This document shows, piece by piece, positions 13,510-25,704 of a DNA stretch of 64,000 nucleotides (within the stretch, counting starts at the first letter, position 1; each line of letters opens with the position of its first letter). Origin of the DNA: Aristolochia californica (lineage: Eukaryota; Streptophyta; Magnoliopsida; Piperales; Aristolochiaceae); the NCBI GenBank assembly GCA_029961685.1, contig JARWKL010000006.1, forward strand, positions 17,547,276 to 17,611,275. Reading direction: 5' to 3'. Below the pieces are notes generated by a model. It was given only the letters and a program-made list of their open reading frames with translations. It did not search any database and had not been told where the DNA came from. The translations under genes were made by a program, and so were the position numbers.

Positions 13510-13550
13510 GAAAATTTTAAAGTTTACGTGAGTTTTAAATGTGGTGGATA
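13510..13550 (+). repeat. Recurrent monomer deletion junction, occurrence 4
   Basis: The same fusion, agtttacgtgag joined to ttttaaatgtggtgg, in a unit of about 517 bp. It is the last occurrence; the variant is not seen to the right of this point. Confidence 0.9.
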
Positions 13551-14249
13551 TGCATGCCTAAAATATGTTGAAGATGCAAATTATGTAATGATCCAAAAAT
13601 TTCAAGGAGTAGAAAAATTAAAATTCTCTAGTTAACGTGCGGTGGGATATTTACCAGAGCCAAACAACACACTTTTTGCCTATTTTACTAAATGCGGACC
13701 AAACAATCATTGATCATCGTAAATGATTTCATCGATTAATGATGTGTGATGGCTATAATTTTTGTTAGAAATGACTTATGGTTTGGGAGTCAACAATCTG
13801 TTAAAAATGCCTCACCTCCCTCTTCCGATGATTGCAAAACCCAATATATAAAAAACTAAAAGATTTTTCAATCCTTAAAAATCACAGATACTTTTTGGAA
13901 TCATCTCTCTCTGCATTTGTGCATTTCTATTTTGGATGTTCAATTTTTTTTCAAATCCAAACGTGAGTCTTCACTATCCCATTTTTCTCTTGAACAAAAA
14001 GTTAAGGCAAATAGATCACAACAAAATGAAAATTTTAGAATTTATGTATGCCTAAAATTGAAAACTATAATAAATGTAAGTAAAGAAAACAATTTCACGC
14101 ACAAAAAATGAACACCAAAGTTTTGTTATCTATGTTTGGGAAATTCCACTGTTACATCCCCTAATAGCTTGGTGGAATTTTGTCAGAAAGAGATTTCTAA
14201 TTGATCCTTACATGTTTTAAATGTGGTGGATATGCATGCCTGAAACATG

Positions 14250-14368
14250 TTGAAGATGTAAATGACCTAATGATCAAAAAATTTTGAGGAGTGGAAAAAA
14301 TTAAATTCTAAAGTTAACGTGCGATGGGATATTTACCAGTGCCAAATAACCAATTGTTTTCCTATTTT
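14250..14368 (+). repeat. Shared patch, right member (gene-conversion-like)
   Basis: Partner of 12370-12488 at an offset of 1,880 bp, which is not a whole number of 680-bp units because a short monomer lies between. The abrupt loss of identity at both ends suggests a conversion tract rather than a duplicated whole monomer. Confidence 0.8.
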
Positions 14369-15184
14369 ACGAAAAGCGGACCTTACAATCATTGATCATC
14401 GTAAAAGTTTTGATCGATTAATGATGTGTAACGGCTATAATTTTGTTAGGAATGACATATGGTTAGGGAGTCAACACTCAGTTCAAATGCCTCACTCCCT
14501 ACGCCCCCCTCCCTCTACCGATGATTGCAAAACCCTATTTATAAAAAAACTAAAAGAGTTTACAATCCTTAAAAATGACAGATACTTTTAGGAATTATCT
14601 CTCTCAACATTTGTGTGTTCCCATTTTGGATGTTCAATTTTTTTCAAAACTAAACTTGAGTTTTCATTCTCCCATTTTTCTCGTAAACAAAAAGACAATG
14701 CAAATAGATCACAACAAAATGAAAATTTTAGAGTTTATGTAAGCAAAAAATTGAAAACTTTAATAAATTTAAGAGAAGAAAGTTATTTTACGAACTAAAA
14801 ATGAACACCAAAGTTTTGTTATCCATGTTTGTGAAATTTCACTAGTACAACCCCTAACAGCTTGGTGGAATTTTATAAGAAAGATATTTCTAATTGATCT
14901 TAATAGGTTTTAAATGTGGTGGATATGCATGCCTGAAACGTGTTCAAGATACAAATGACCAAATGATCCAAAAATTTCGAGTAGAAAAAATTAAATTCTC
15001 AAGTTAACGTGTGGTGGGATATTTACTAGAGCCAAACAACCCACTTTTTGCCTATTTTACAAAACGCGGACAAAACAATCATTGATGATCGTAAATGTTT
15101 TGATTGATTAATGATGTGTAACGGCTATAATTTTTGTTAGAAATGACTTATGGTTTGGGAGTCAATACTCAGTTAAAAAAACCT

Positions 15185-15194
15185 CCCCCCCCCC
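15185..15194 (+). repeat. C-run of 10 in the monomer C-tract
   Basis: The C-tract lies between gttaaaaa and ctcttc, at the place where most long monomers carry 4-7 C. It is a mild expansion. Confidence 0.9.
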
Positions 15195-16527
15195 TCTTCT
15201 GATGATTGCAAAACCCAATATGTAAAAAACTAGACACTTTTATGAATTATCTCTCTCAACATTTGTACATTTCATTTTGGATGTTCAATTTTTTTTCAAA
15301 TCCAAACTTGAGTTTTTACTCTCCCATTATTCTCGTAAACAAAAAGATAATGCAAATAGATCACAACAAAATGAAAATTTTAGAGTTTATGTAAGCAAAA
15401 AATTGAAAAATTTAATAAATGTAAGAGAAGAAAGTTATTTTACGCACTAAAATTGAACACCAAAGTTTTGTTATCCATGTTTGTGAAATTCCACTAGTAC
15501 AACCCCGAATAGCTTGGTGGAATTTTCTGAAAAAAAAAAATTTCTAATTGATCTTAACAGGTTTTAAATGTGGTGGATATGCATGCCTGAAACTTGTTGA
15601 AGATGCAAATGACCAAATGATCCAAAAATTTCAAGAAATAGAAAAAATTAAATTCTCAAGTTAACGTGCGGTGGGATATTAACCTGAACAAAACAACCCA
15701 CTTTTTGCCTTTTTTACAAAGAGTGGACCTAACAAGAATAGATCATCGTAAATGTTTTGATCGATTAATGATGTGTAACATCTATTATTTTTGTTAGAAA
15801 TGGCATATGGTTTGGGAGTCAACACTCAGTTAAAAATGTCTCACCCCACCTCTTCCGATGATTGCAAAACCCAATATATAAAAAACTAAAAGAGTTTACA
15901 ATCCTTAAAAATCACAAATACTTTTTGGAATTATCTCTCTCAGCATTTTTGCATTTCCATTATGGATGTTGTATTTTTTTTCATTTCGAAACTTGTGTTT
16001 TCACTCTCCCATTTTTCTCGTAAAAAAAAAGGCAAATAGCTCACAAAAAAATGAAAATTTTAGTGTTTATGTATGCAAAAAAATGAAAACTATTATTAAT
16101 GTAAGTGAAGAAAATTATTTCACTCACTAAAAATGAACACCAAAGTTTTGTTATCCACATTCTGGAAATTCCACTAGTACAACCCCTAATATCTTGGTGG
16201 AATTTTATAAGAAAGATATTTCTAATTGATCCTAACATATTTTAATTGAGGTGGATAGGCATGTCTGAAACATGGTGAAGATTAAAATGATCTAATGATC
16301 CAAAAATTTCAAGTAGTAGAAAAAATTAAATTCTCAAGTTAACGTGCGGTGGGATTTTACAAGAGACAAAGAACCCACTTTTTGCCTATTTTACAAGAGC
16401 GGACCTAACAATCATAGATCATGGTAAATATTTTGATCGATTAATGGTGTGTAACGGCTATATTATTTGTTAGAAATGACTATTGTTTTGGGAGCCAACA
16501 CCTAGTAAAAATGCCACGCCCTCACCC

Positions 16528-16528
<1 letters not shown>

Positions 16529-16561
<33 letters not shown>
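16529..16561 (+). repeat. Poly-C expansion, 33 C
   Basis: Thirty-three consecutive C, preceded by cacgccctcaccca and followed by tccctagtcgctctc. It lies at the standard C-tract position about 45 bp before the TATA-like element. The complementary strand is a G33 run, able in principle to form G-quadruplex structures. Exact length in an assembly is uncertain. Confidence 0.95.
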
Positions 16562-16564
<3 letters not shown>

Positions 16565-16969
16565 CTAGTCGCTCTCTTCCAATGATTGCAAAACCCAATA
16601 TATAAAAAAACTAAAAGAGTTTACAATCCTTAAAAATCACAGATACCTTTTGGAATTATCTCTCTCAGCATTTGTGCATTTTAATTTTGGATGTTTAATT
16701 TCTTTTTCAAATCCAAACTTGAGTTTTCACTCTCCCTTTTTTCTCGTAAATAAAAAGATAAGGCAAATAGATCACAACAAAATGAAAATTTGAGAGTTTA
16801 TGTATGCAAAAAAAATTGAAAACTATAATAAATGTTAGTGAAGAAAATTATTTCATGCACTAAAAATGAACATCAATGTTTTCTTATCCATGTTTGGGAA
16901 ATTCCACAAGTACAATCCCTAATAGCTTGGTGGAATATTAAAAGAAAAAGATTTCTAATTGATCGTAGC

Positions 16970-17269
16970 ATGTTTTAAATGTGGTTGATATGCAAGCCAG
17001 AAACATGTTGAAGATGGAAATGACCTGATGAACCAAAAATTTCAAGCAGTAGAAAAAATTAAATTCTCAAGTTAACGTGCGGTGGGATATTTACCAGAGA
17101 CAAACAACCCACTTTTTGCAAATTTTACAAAAAGCGGACCTAACAATCATTGATTATTGAAAATGAACACCAAAGTTTTGTTATTCATGTTTGGGAAATT
17201 CCACTAGTACAACCCCTAATAGCTTGGTGGAATTTTGTGAGAAAGAGATTCTAATTGATCCGAACGTGT
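16970..17269 (+). repeat. Truncated monomer (about 300 bp)
   Basis: At about 17158-17161 the sequence passes from caatcattgattattg straight to aaaatgaacaccaaag. About 375 bp, from the AT block to the aaatgaacacc block, is missing, including the C-tract and TATA-like element. The inverted repeat is retained. Confidence 0.9.
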
Positions 17270-18910
17270 TTTAAATGTGGTGGATATGCATGCCATAAAC
17301 ATGTTGAAGATGAAGATGGCCTAATAATCCAATAATTTCAAGAAGTCGAAAAAATTAGATTCCCAACATGCATTGGGATATTTACTAGAGCCAAACAACC
17401 CATTTCTTGCCTATTTTACAAAAACTGAACCTAACAATTATAGATAATCAAAATTTTTTTGATCTACTAAAGATGTGTAACATCTATAATTTTTGTTATA
17501 AATGACTTATGGTTTGGGAGTCAACACTTTGTTAAAAATTCCTACCCCCCCACTTCTGATGAATGCAAAACCCAACATATAAAGAACTAAAAGAGTTTAC
17601 AATCCTTAAAGATCACAAATACTTTTTGGAATGATCTCTCTCAGCATTTGTGCTTTCCATTTTGGATGTTCAATTTTTTTGTAAATCCAAACTTGAATTT
17701 TCACTCTCCCTTTTTTCTCAGAAATAAAAAGATAAGGCAAATAGATCACAACAAAATGAAAACTTTAGAGATTATGTATGCAAAAAAATTTTAAAACTAT
17801 AATAAATGTAAGTGAAGAAAAACATTTCACGCACTAAAAATGAACTCCAAGGTTTTGTTATCCATGTTTGGGAAATTCCACTAGTACAACCCCCAATAGC
17901 TTGGTGGAATTTTATAAGAAAGAGATTTCTAGTCGATCCTAACATGTTTTAAATGTGGTGGATATGCATGCCGGAAATATGTTGAAGATGCAAATGACCT
18001 AATGATCCAAAAATTTCAAGGTGTAGAAAAAATTAAAATTTCAAGTTAATGTGCGGTGGGATATTTACGAGAGCCAAACAACTAGCTTTTTGCCTATTTT
18101 ACAAAAAGTGAACCTAACAATCATAGATCATTGTAAATGTTTTGATCGATTAATGATGTGTAACGGCTATAATTTTTGTTAGAAATGACTTATGGTTTGG
18201 GAGTCAACACTCAGTGAAAAATGCCTCTTCTGATTAATGCAAAATCCAATATATAAACAACTAAAAGAGTTTGCAATCCTTAAAAATCATAGATATTTTT
18301 TTGAAATATCTCTCTCAGCATTTGAGCATTTCCGTTTAGGAAGTTGAATTTTTTTTTAAGTCCAAACTTGATTTTTCACTCTCCCATTTTTCTCGTACAC
18401 AAAAAGATAAGGCAAATAGATTACAACAAAATGAAAATTTAAGAGTTTATCTATGCAAAAAAAATTAGAAAACTATTATAAATGCAAATGAAGAAAATTA
18501 TTTCTCACACTAAAAAAGAACACCAAAGTTTTTTTATTCATGTTTGGGAAATTCCACTAGTACAACCCCTAATAACTTGGTGGAATTTTATAACAAAGAG
18601 ATTTCTAGTTGATCCTAACATGTTTTAAATGTGGTGGATATGCATGCCAAAAACATGTTGAAGATCCAAATGACCTAATGATCCAAAAATTTCAAGGAGA
18701 AGAAAAAATTAAATTCGCAAGTTAACGTGCGATGGTATATTACTAGAGCCAAACAACCCACTTTTTGACTATTTTAAAAAAAGCGAACCTAACATTCATA
18801 GATCATTGTAAATGTTTTAATCGATTAATGATGTGTAACTGCTATAATTTTTTTTAGAAATGACTTATGGTTTGGGAGTCAACACTCAATTAAAAATACA
18901 TCCTCTCCAG

Positions 18911-18934
18911 CCCCCCCCCCCCCCCCCCCCCCCC
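18911..18934 (+). repeat. Poly-C expansion, 24 C
   Basis: Twenty-four consecutive C at the same monomer position, followed by tctttcgctctcctcttcc. The gctctc tail resembles the one after the 33-C tract at 16529, suggesting that these two expanded alleles descend from one ancestor. Confidence 0.95.
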
Positions 18935-19339
18935 TCTTTCGCTCTCCTCTTCCAATGATTGCAAAACTTAATATATAAAAATTAAAAGTGTTTACAATCC
19001 TTAAAAGTCATAGATACTCTTTGAAATTATCTCTCTCAGCATTTGTGTATTTCCTTTTTGGATGTTCAATATTTTTTCAAATCCAATCTTTATTTTTCAC
19101 TCTCCAATTTTTTTCGTACATAAAAAGATAAGGCAAATAGATCACAACAAAATGAAAATTTTAGAGTTTATGTATGCAAAAAAAATTTAAAACTATAATA
19201 AATGTAAGTGGAGAAAATTATTTCACACACTAAAAATGAACACCAAAGTTTTGCTATCCATGTTTGGAAATTTCCACTAGTACAACCCCAAATAGCTTCA
19301 TGGAATTTGATAAGAAAGAGAGTTTAATTGATCCTAACA

Positions 19340-19724
19340 AGTTTTAAATGTGGTGAAAATGCATGCCAGAAACATGTTGAAGATGCAGATGACCTAATGA
19401 TCCAAAAATTTCAAGTAGAAAAAATTAAATTCTCAAGTTAACGTACGGTGGGATATTTACTGGAGCCAAAGAACCCACTTTTTGCCTATTTTACAAATAG
19501 CCTCCCCTTCTTCCAATGATTGCAAAACCAAATATATAAAAAAACAAAATATTTTAAAATCCTTAAAAATCACAGATACTTTTTGGATGTTCAAATTTTT
19601 TTCAAATCCAAACTTGAGTTCACTCTCCCACTATTCTTGTAAACAAAAAGATAAGGCAAATAGATCACAAAAAAATGAAAATTTTAGAGATTATGTATGC
19701 AAAAAAATTGTAAAACTATAATAA
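19340..19724 (+). repeat. Multiply deleted monomer (about 385 bp)
   Basis: Three deletions lie in one unit: at about 19500 (acaaatag joined to cctcccc, losing about 130 bp with the AT block), at about 19588 (ctttttgg joined to atgttc, losing about 50 bp), and at about 19720 (actataataaatg joined to tggtgg, losing the inverted-repeat region). Confidence 0.85.
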
Positions 19725-19969
19725 ATGTGGTGGATATGCATGCCAGAAAATTTCAAAGAGTAGAAAAAATTAAATTTTCTAGTTAATGTTCAGTGGGATA
19801 TTTACCAGAGCCAAACAACCAGCTTTTTGCCAATTTTACAAAAAGGGACCTAACAATCATAGATGATCGTAAATGTTTTGATCGATTAATGATGTCTAAC
19901 GGTTATAATTTTTGTTAAAAATAACTTATGGTTTTGGAGTCAACACTCAGTTAAAAACACCCCACTCCA

Positions 19970-19987
19970 CCCCCCCCCCCCCCCCCC
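19970..19987 (+). repeat. Poly-C expansion, 18 C
   Basis: Eighteen consecutive C after cacccca and ctcca, in the first monomer with Q-type features (atatatgaaaatctcaaag). Confidence 0.95.
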
Positions 19988-21309
19988 TCTTGCGATGATT
20001 GCAAAACCCAATATATGAAAATCTCAAAGAGTTTACAATCCTTTAAAGTCACAGATACATTTGTGGAATTATCTCTCTCAAAATTTTTGCATTTTGGGTG
20101 TTAAATTTTTTTTCAAATCCAAACTTGAGTTTTCACTCTTCCTTTTTTTCTCGTAAAAAAAAGGATAAGGCAAATAGATCACAACAAAATGAAAATTTTA
20201 GAGTTTATGTAGGCAAAAAAATTGAAAACTATAATAAATGAAAGTAAAGAAAATTATTTCACAAACTAAAACTGAACACCAAAGTTTTCTGATCCATGTA
20301 TGGGAAATTCCACTAGTACAACCACTAATAGCTTGGTGGAATTTTATAAAAAAGAGATTCTAATTGATCCTAATCTGTTTTAAATGTGGTGGATATGCAT
20401 GCTAGAAATATGTTGAAGATGCAAATGACCTAATGATCGTAAAAGTAAATTCTCAAGTTAACGTGCAGTGGGATATTTACTGGAGCCAAACAACCCCCTT
20501 TTTGCATGTTTTAAAAAAAAAAGGGACCTAACTCATAGATCATCATAAATGTTTTGATAGATTAATGATGTGTAATGGCTATAATTTTTGTTAGTAATGA
20601 CTTAAGGTTTGGGAGTCAACACACAGTGAAAAATGCCTCTTCCGATGATTGCAAAACCTAAAATATAAACAGCTAAATGAGTTTACAATCTTTTAAAAAT
20701 CACAGATATTTTTGTGAATTATCTCTTTCAGCATTTGTGCATTTCCATTTTGGAAGTTCAATTAATTTTCAAATCCAAACTTGAGTTTTCACTCTCCCAT
20801 TTTTCTCTTAAACAAAAGATAAGGCAAATAGATCACAACAAAATGAAAATTTAAGAGTTTATGTGTGCAAAAAAATTAAAAAACTATTATAAATGTAAGT
20901 AAAGAAAATTATTTCACGAACTGAAAATGAACACCAAAGTTTTGTTATCCATGTTTCGGAAATTCTACTAATACAACCTCTAAAGCTTGGAGGAATTTTA
21001 TAAGAAAGAGACTTCTAGTTGATCCTAAAATGTTTTAAATGTGGTGGATATGCATGCCAGAAACATGTTGAAGATGCAAATGACCTAATGATCGAAAAAT
21101 TTTGAGTAGAAAAAAATAAATTCTCAAGTTAACGTGCGGTGGCATATTTACTAGAGCCAAACAACCCACTTTTACGCTATTTTACAATGACCGGACCTAA
21201 AAATCATTTATCATCGTAAATGTTTTGATCGTTAATGATTTGTAACGGCTAAAACATTTGTTAGAAATGACTTATGGTTTGGGAGTCAACACTCAGTAAC
21301 AAATGCAGC

Positions 21310-21311
<2 letters not shown>

Positions 21312-21342
<31 letters not shown>
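21312..21342 (+). repeat. Poly-C expansion, 31 C
   Basis: Thirty-one consecutive C at the standard C-tract position, followed by tcgccccacctctcttc. Confidence 0.95.
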
Positions 21343-21344
<2 letters not shown>

Positions 21345-23785
21345 GCCCCACCTCTCTTCTGAATGCAAAAGCCATTATATAAAAAACTAAAAGAGTTTAC
21401 CATCCTTAAAAATAATAGATACTTTTTGGAATTATTTATTTCAGCATTTGTGCATTTCCATTTTGGCTGTTCAATTTATTTTCAAATCCAAACTTGAGTT
21501 TTCACTCCCCTATTTTTCTCGTAAACAAAAAGATTAGGCAAATAGATCACTACAAAATAAAAATCTTAGAGTTTATGTAAGTATAAAATTGAATACTATA
21601 ATAAATTTAAGGGAAGAAAATTATTTCACACACAAAAAATGAACACCAAAGTTTTGTAATTCATGTTTGGGAAATTCCACTAGTATAACCCCTAATAGCT
21701 TGGTGGAATTTTATAAGAAAGAGATTTCTAATTTATCCAAACATGTTTTAAATGTGGTGGATATGCGTGCCTGAAATGTGTTGAAGATGCAAATGACCTA
21801 ATGATCCAAAAATTTTGCATAGAAAAAATTAAATTCGCAAGTTAACGTGCGGTGGGATATTTACCATAGACAAACCACCCACTTTTTGCCTATTTTACAA
21901 AAAGCGGACCTAACAATCATTGATCATCATAATTGTTTTGATTGATTAATGTTGTGTAATGGCTAAATGTTTTTGTTAGAAATGACTTATGGTTTGGGAG
22001 TCAAAACTCATTTAAAAATGCCTCGCCCCACGTCTCCCGATGATTACAAAACCCAATATATAAAAAAATAAAAGAGTTTATACTCCCCAAAAATCAGAGA
22101 TACTTTTTGGAATTATCTCTGTCAGCATTTGAGCATTTCCATTTTGGATGTTCATTTTTGTTTTAAATACCAATTTGAGTTTCACTCTCCCGATTTTCTT
22201 GTAAACGAAAAGATGAGGCAAATAGACCACAGTAAAATGAAAATTTTAGAGTTTATGTGTGCGAAAAATTCAAAAATATAATAAATGTTAGTGAAGAAAA
22301 TTATTTCACGCACTAAAAATGAATACCAAAGTGTTGTTATCCATGTTTAGGAAATTCCACTAGTACAACCCCTAATAGATAGGTAGAATTTTATAAGAAA
22401 AAAAATTCTAATTGATCCTAAAATGTTTTAAATGTGGTGGATATGCATGCCTGAAACATGTTGAAGATGCAAATGAAATAATGATCCAAAAATTTCAAGG
22501 AGGAGAAAAAACTAAATTCTCAAGTTACCGTGCGGTGGGATATTTACCAAAGCAAAACAACCAACTTTTTTTCCTATTTTACAAAAAACGGACCTAACAA
22601 TCTTAGGTCATCGTAAATGTTTTGATCGATTAATGATGTGTAATGGCTATAATTTTTGTTAGAAATGACTAATGGTTCGGGAGTCAACACTCTGTTAAAA
22701 ATGCCTCGCTCCCCCTCTTCCGATGATTGCAAAAGCCAATATAGAAAAAACTAAAAGAGTTTAAAATCCTTAAGAATCACAGATACTTTTCTGAATTATC
22801 TCCATTTGCGCATTGCAATTTTGGCTGTTCAATTTTTTTTGAAATCCAAACTTGAGTTTTCACTCTCCCATTTTTCTGCTAAACAAAAGATAAGGCAAAT
22901 AGGTCACAAACAAATGAAAATTTAAGAGTTTATGTATGTAAAAAATTGAAAACTATAATAAATGTTAGTGAAGAAAATTATTTCACGCACTAAAAATGAA
23001 CAACAAAGTTTTGTTATCCATGTTTGGGAAATTCCACTAGTACAACCCCCAATAGCTTGGTGGAATTATATAAGAAAGAGATTTCTAATTGATCCTAACA
23101 TGTTTTAAATGTGGTAGGTATGCATGCCAAAAATTTGTTGAAGATTCAAATGATCTAAAGATCCAAAAATTTCAAGGAGTAGAAAAAATTAAATTCTCAA
23201 GTTAATGTGCGGTGGGAAAATTACCAGAGCCAAACAACCCACTTTTTGCCTATTTTATAAAAAGTGGACCTAACAATCATATATCACCGTACATGTTTTG
23301 ATCGATTAATGATGTGTAACGGCTATAATTTTTTTTAGAAATGACTTTTGGTTTGGGAGTCAAAACTCAGTTAAAAATGCCTCGCCTCACTCTTTCGATG
23401 ATTCCAAACCCAATATAAAAATAACAAAAGAGTTGAAAATCCTTAAAAAGAACATATACTTTTTGGAATTATCACTTTGACCAGTTGTGCATTTCCATTT
23501 TGCAAGTTCAATTTTTTTTCAAATCCAAACTTGAGTTTTTACTTTCCAATTTTATCTGGCAAACAAAAAGATAAGGCAAATAGATCACAAAAAAATGAAA
23601 ATTTTAGAGTTTATGTATGCAAAAAAATTTTTAAAAATATAATAAATGTACGTGAAGAAAATTATTTCATGCAGTAAAACTGAACACCAAAGTTTTCTTA
23701 TCCATGTTTGCGAAATTCCACTAGTACAACCCCTTATAGCACGATGGAATTTTATAAAAAATTGTTTTCTAGTTGATCCTAACAT

Positions 23786-25704
23786 GTTTTAAATGTGGTG
23801 GATATGCATGCCAGAAACATGTTGAAGATGCAAATGACCTAATTATGCAAACATTTCAAGGAGTAGCAAAAATTAAATTCTCAAGTTAACGTGTTGTTGG
23901 ATATTTACCAGAACCAAACAACCCAATTTTTGCCTATTTTCAAAAAGTGGACCTAACAATTATAGATCATTGTAAATGTTTTGATCAATTAATGATGTGT
24001 AACGGTTATAATTTTCGTTAAAAATGACTTATGGTTTTGGAGTCAACACTCAGTTAAAAATGTACCGCCCCCCCTCTTCCGATGACAACAAAACCCAATA
24101 TATGAAAAACTCAAAGAGTTTAAAATCCTTAAAAATCAAAGATAAAATTCGTGGAATTATCTCCCTCAGCAGTTGTGCATTTTGGTTGTTAAATTTTTCT
24201 CCAAATCCAAACTTGAGTTTTCACACTTCTTTTTTTCTCGTAAACAAAAAGATAAGGCAAATAGATCACAACAAAATGAAAATTTTAGAGTTTATGTATG
24301 TGAAAAAATTTGAAAACTATATAATAAATGTAAGTGAAGAAAAAAAATTTACGCACTAAAAATGAACACCAAAGTTTTGTGATCCATGTTTGGGAAATTT
24401 CACTAGTTCAACCCCTAATAGCTTGATGGAATTTTATAAGAAAAATATTTTAATTGATCCTAACATGTTTTAAATGTGGTGATATGCATACCAGAAATAA
24501 GTTGAAGATGCTATTGCCATAATGATCCAAAAATTTTAAGGAGTAGAAAAAATTAAATTCTCAAGTTAAGGTGCGGTGGGATATTTACCTGAGCAAACAA
24601 CCCACTTTTTGCCTATTTTACAAAAACTGGACCTAACAATCATAGATCATCGTAAATGTTTTGATCGATTAATGATGTGTAATAGCTATAATTTTTGTTA
24701 TAAATGACTTATGGTTTGGGAGTCAACACTCTGTGAAAAATGCCTCTTCCGATGATTGCAAAACCCAATATATAAACAACTAAAAGAGTTTACAATTCTT
24801 AAAAATAAATGATATTTTTTGGAATTATCTCTCTAGAAATTTGTGCATTTCCATTATGGAAGTTCAATTTTTTTTCAAATCCAAACTTGAGTTTTCACTC
24901 TCCCTATTTCCTCATAAACAAAAAGATAAGGAAATAGATCACAACAAAATGAAAATTTTAGAGTTTATGTACGCAAAAGAATTTGAAAACTATAATATAT
25001 GTAAGTGAAGAAAATTATTTCACGCACTAAAAATGAACACCAAAGTTTTGTTATCCATGTTTCGGAAATTCCACTAGTTCCACCCCTTACAACTTGGTAG
25101 AATTTTATAAGTAAGAGATTCTAATTGATCCTAACATGTTTTAAATGTGGTGAATATGTATGCCAGAAACATATTGAAGATGCAATTGACCTAATGATCC
25201 AAAAATTTCAGGGTGTAGAAAAAGTTAAATTCTCAAATTTTCGGGCGGTGGAATATTTACCAGAGCCAAACTACCTACTTTTTGCCTATTTTACAAAAAG
25301 CGGACCTAGCAATCATCGATCATCATAAATGTTTTGATCGATTAATGATGTGTAATAGCTATAAGTTTTGTTAGAAATGACTTATGGTTTGGGAGTCAGC
25401 ACACAGTGAAAAATGCCTCTTCTGATGATTGCAAAACCAAATATATAAACAACTAAAAGTGTTTACAATCCTTAAAGATCTCAGATTTTTTTTGTCAATT
25501 ATGACTCTCAGTATTTGTGCATTTCCATTTTTGAAGTTCAGTTTTTTTTCAAATCCAAACTTGAGTTTTTAGTCTTCCATTTTTCTCGTAAAGAAAAAGA
25601 TAAGGCAAAACGACCACAACAAAATTAAAATTTTAGAGTTTATGTATGCAACCCCTTATAGCTTGGTGGAATTTTATAAGAAAGAGATTTCCAGTTGATC
25701 CTAA
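23786..25704 (+). repeat. Trimeric HOR Q-P1-P2, copy 1
   Basis: Three units: Q at about 23786 (gttaaaaatg, tatgaaaaactcaaag, cattttggttgtt), P1 at 24466 (gtgaaaaatgcctcttcc, ccattatggaagttc, gcaaaagaattt) and P2 at 25138 (aactaaaagtgtttac, aaaacgaccacaac). The P2 unit has a private deletion at about 25650 (gtatgc joined to aacccctt), which makes it short and removes the left arm of the inverted repeat. Confidence 0.85.

Larger units (their letters stand above)
13013..16231 (+). repeat. Irregular long monomers after the left HOR
   Basis: Units start at about 13013 (short type), 13530, 14211, 14910 and 15565. The stretches around 14690-14900 and 15345-15530 share private variants (aatgcaaatagatc, gtaagcaaaaaattg, gaagaaagttatttta, gtttgtgaaatt) about 655 bp apart, so these neighbours are recent local duplicates. 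No HOR order is evident here. Confidence 0.75.
16232..23785 (+). repeat. Heterogeneous long monomers with truncations and poly-C tracts
   Basis: Units start at about 16232, 16970, 17270, 17945, 18623, 19340, 19725, 20382, 21035, 21747, 22427 and 23103. Here the subtypes that dominate further right first appear: P type (gtgaaaaatgcctcttc, tataaacaac, ggaagttc) at about 18214, and Q type (tatgaaaa, cattttgggtgtt) at about 19990. Two units are heavily deleted. I see no stable HOR order. Confidence 0.75.

Noticed and set aside
13288..13635. Open reading frame of 115 codons, the longest in the window, and similar frames at 10841, 24024, 34608 and 25934
   Set aside because: The same peptide fragments recur from monomer to monomer at the satellite period, begin and end at random indels, and occur on both strands. 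No frame spans more than part of a monomer, and no domain or codon bias is visible. These are chance frames in repeated DNA.
16529..16561. Poly-C runs as assembly gap fillers or vector sequence
   Set aside because: They sit exactly at the position of a natural C-tract of 4-10 C in sister monomers and have normal satellite sequence on both sides. The existence of expanded tracts is credible, though exact lengths may be miscalled.
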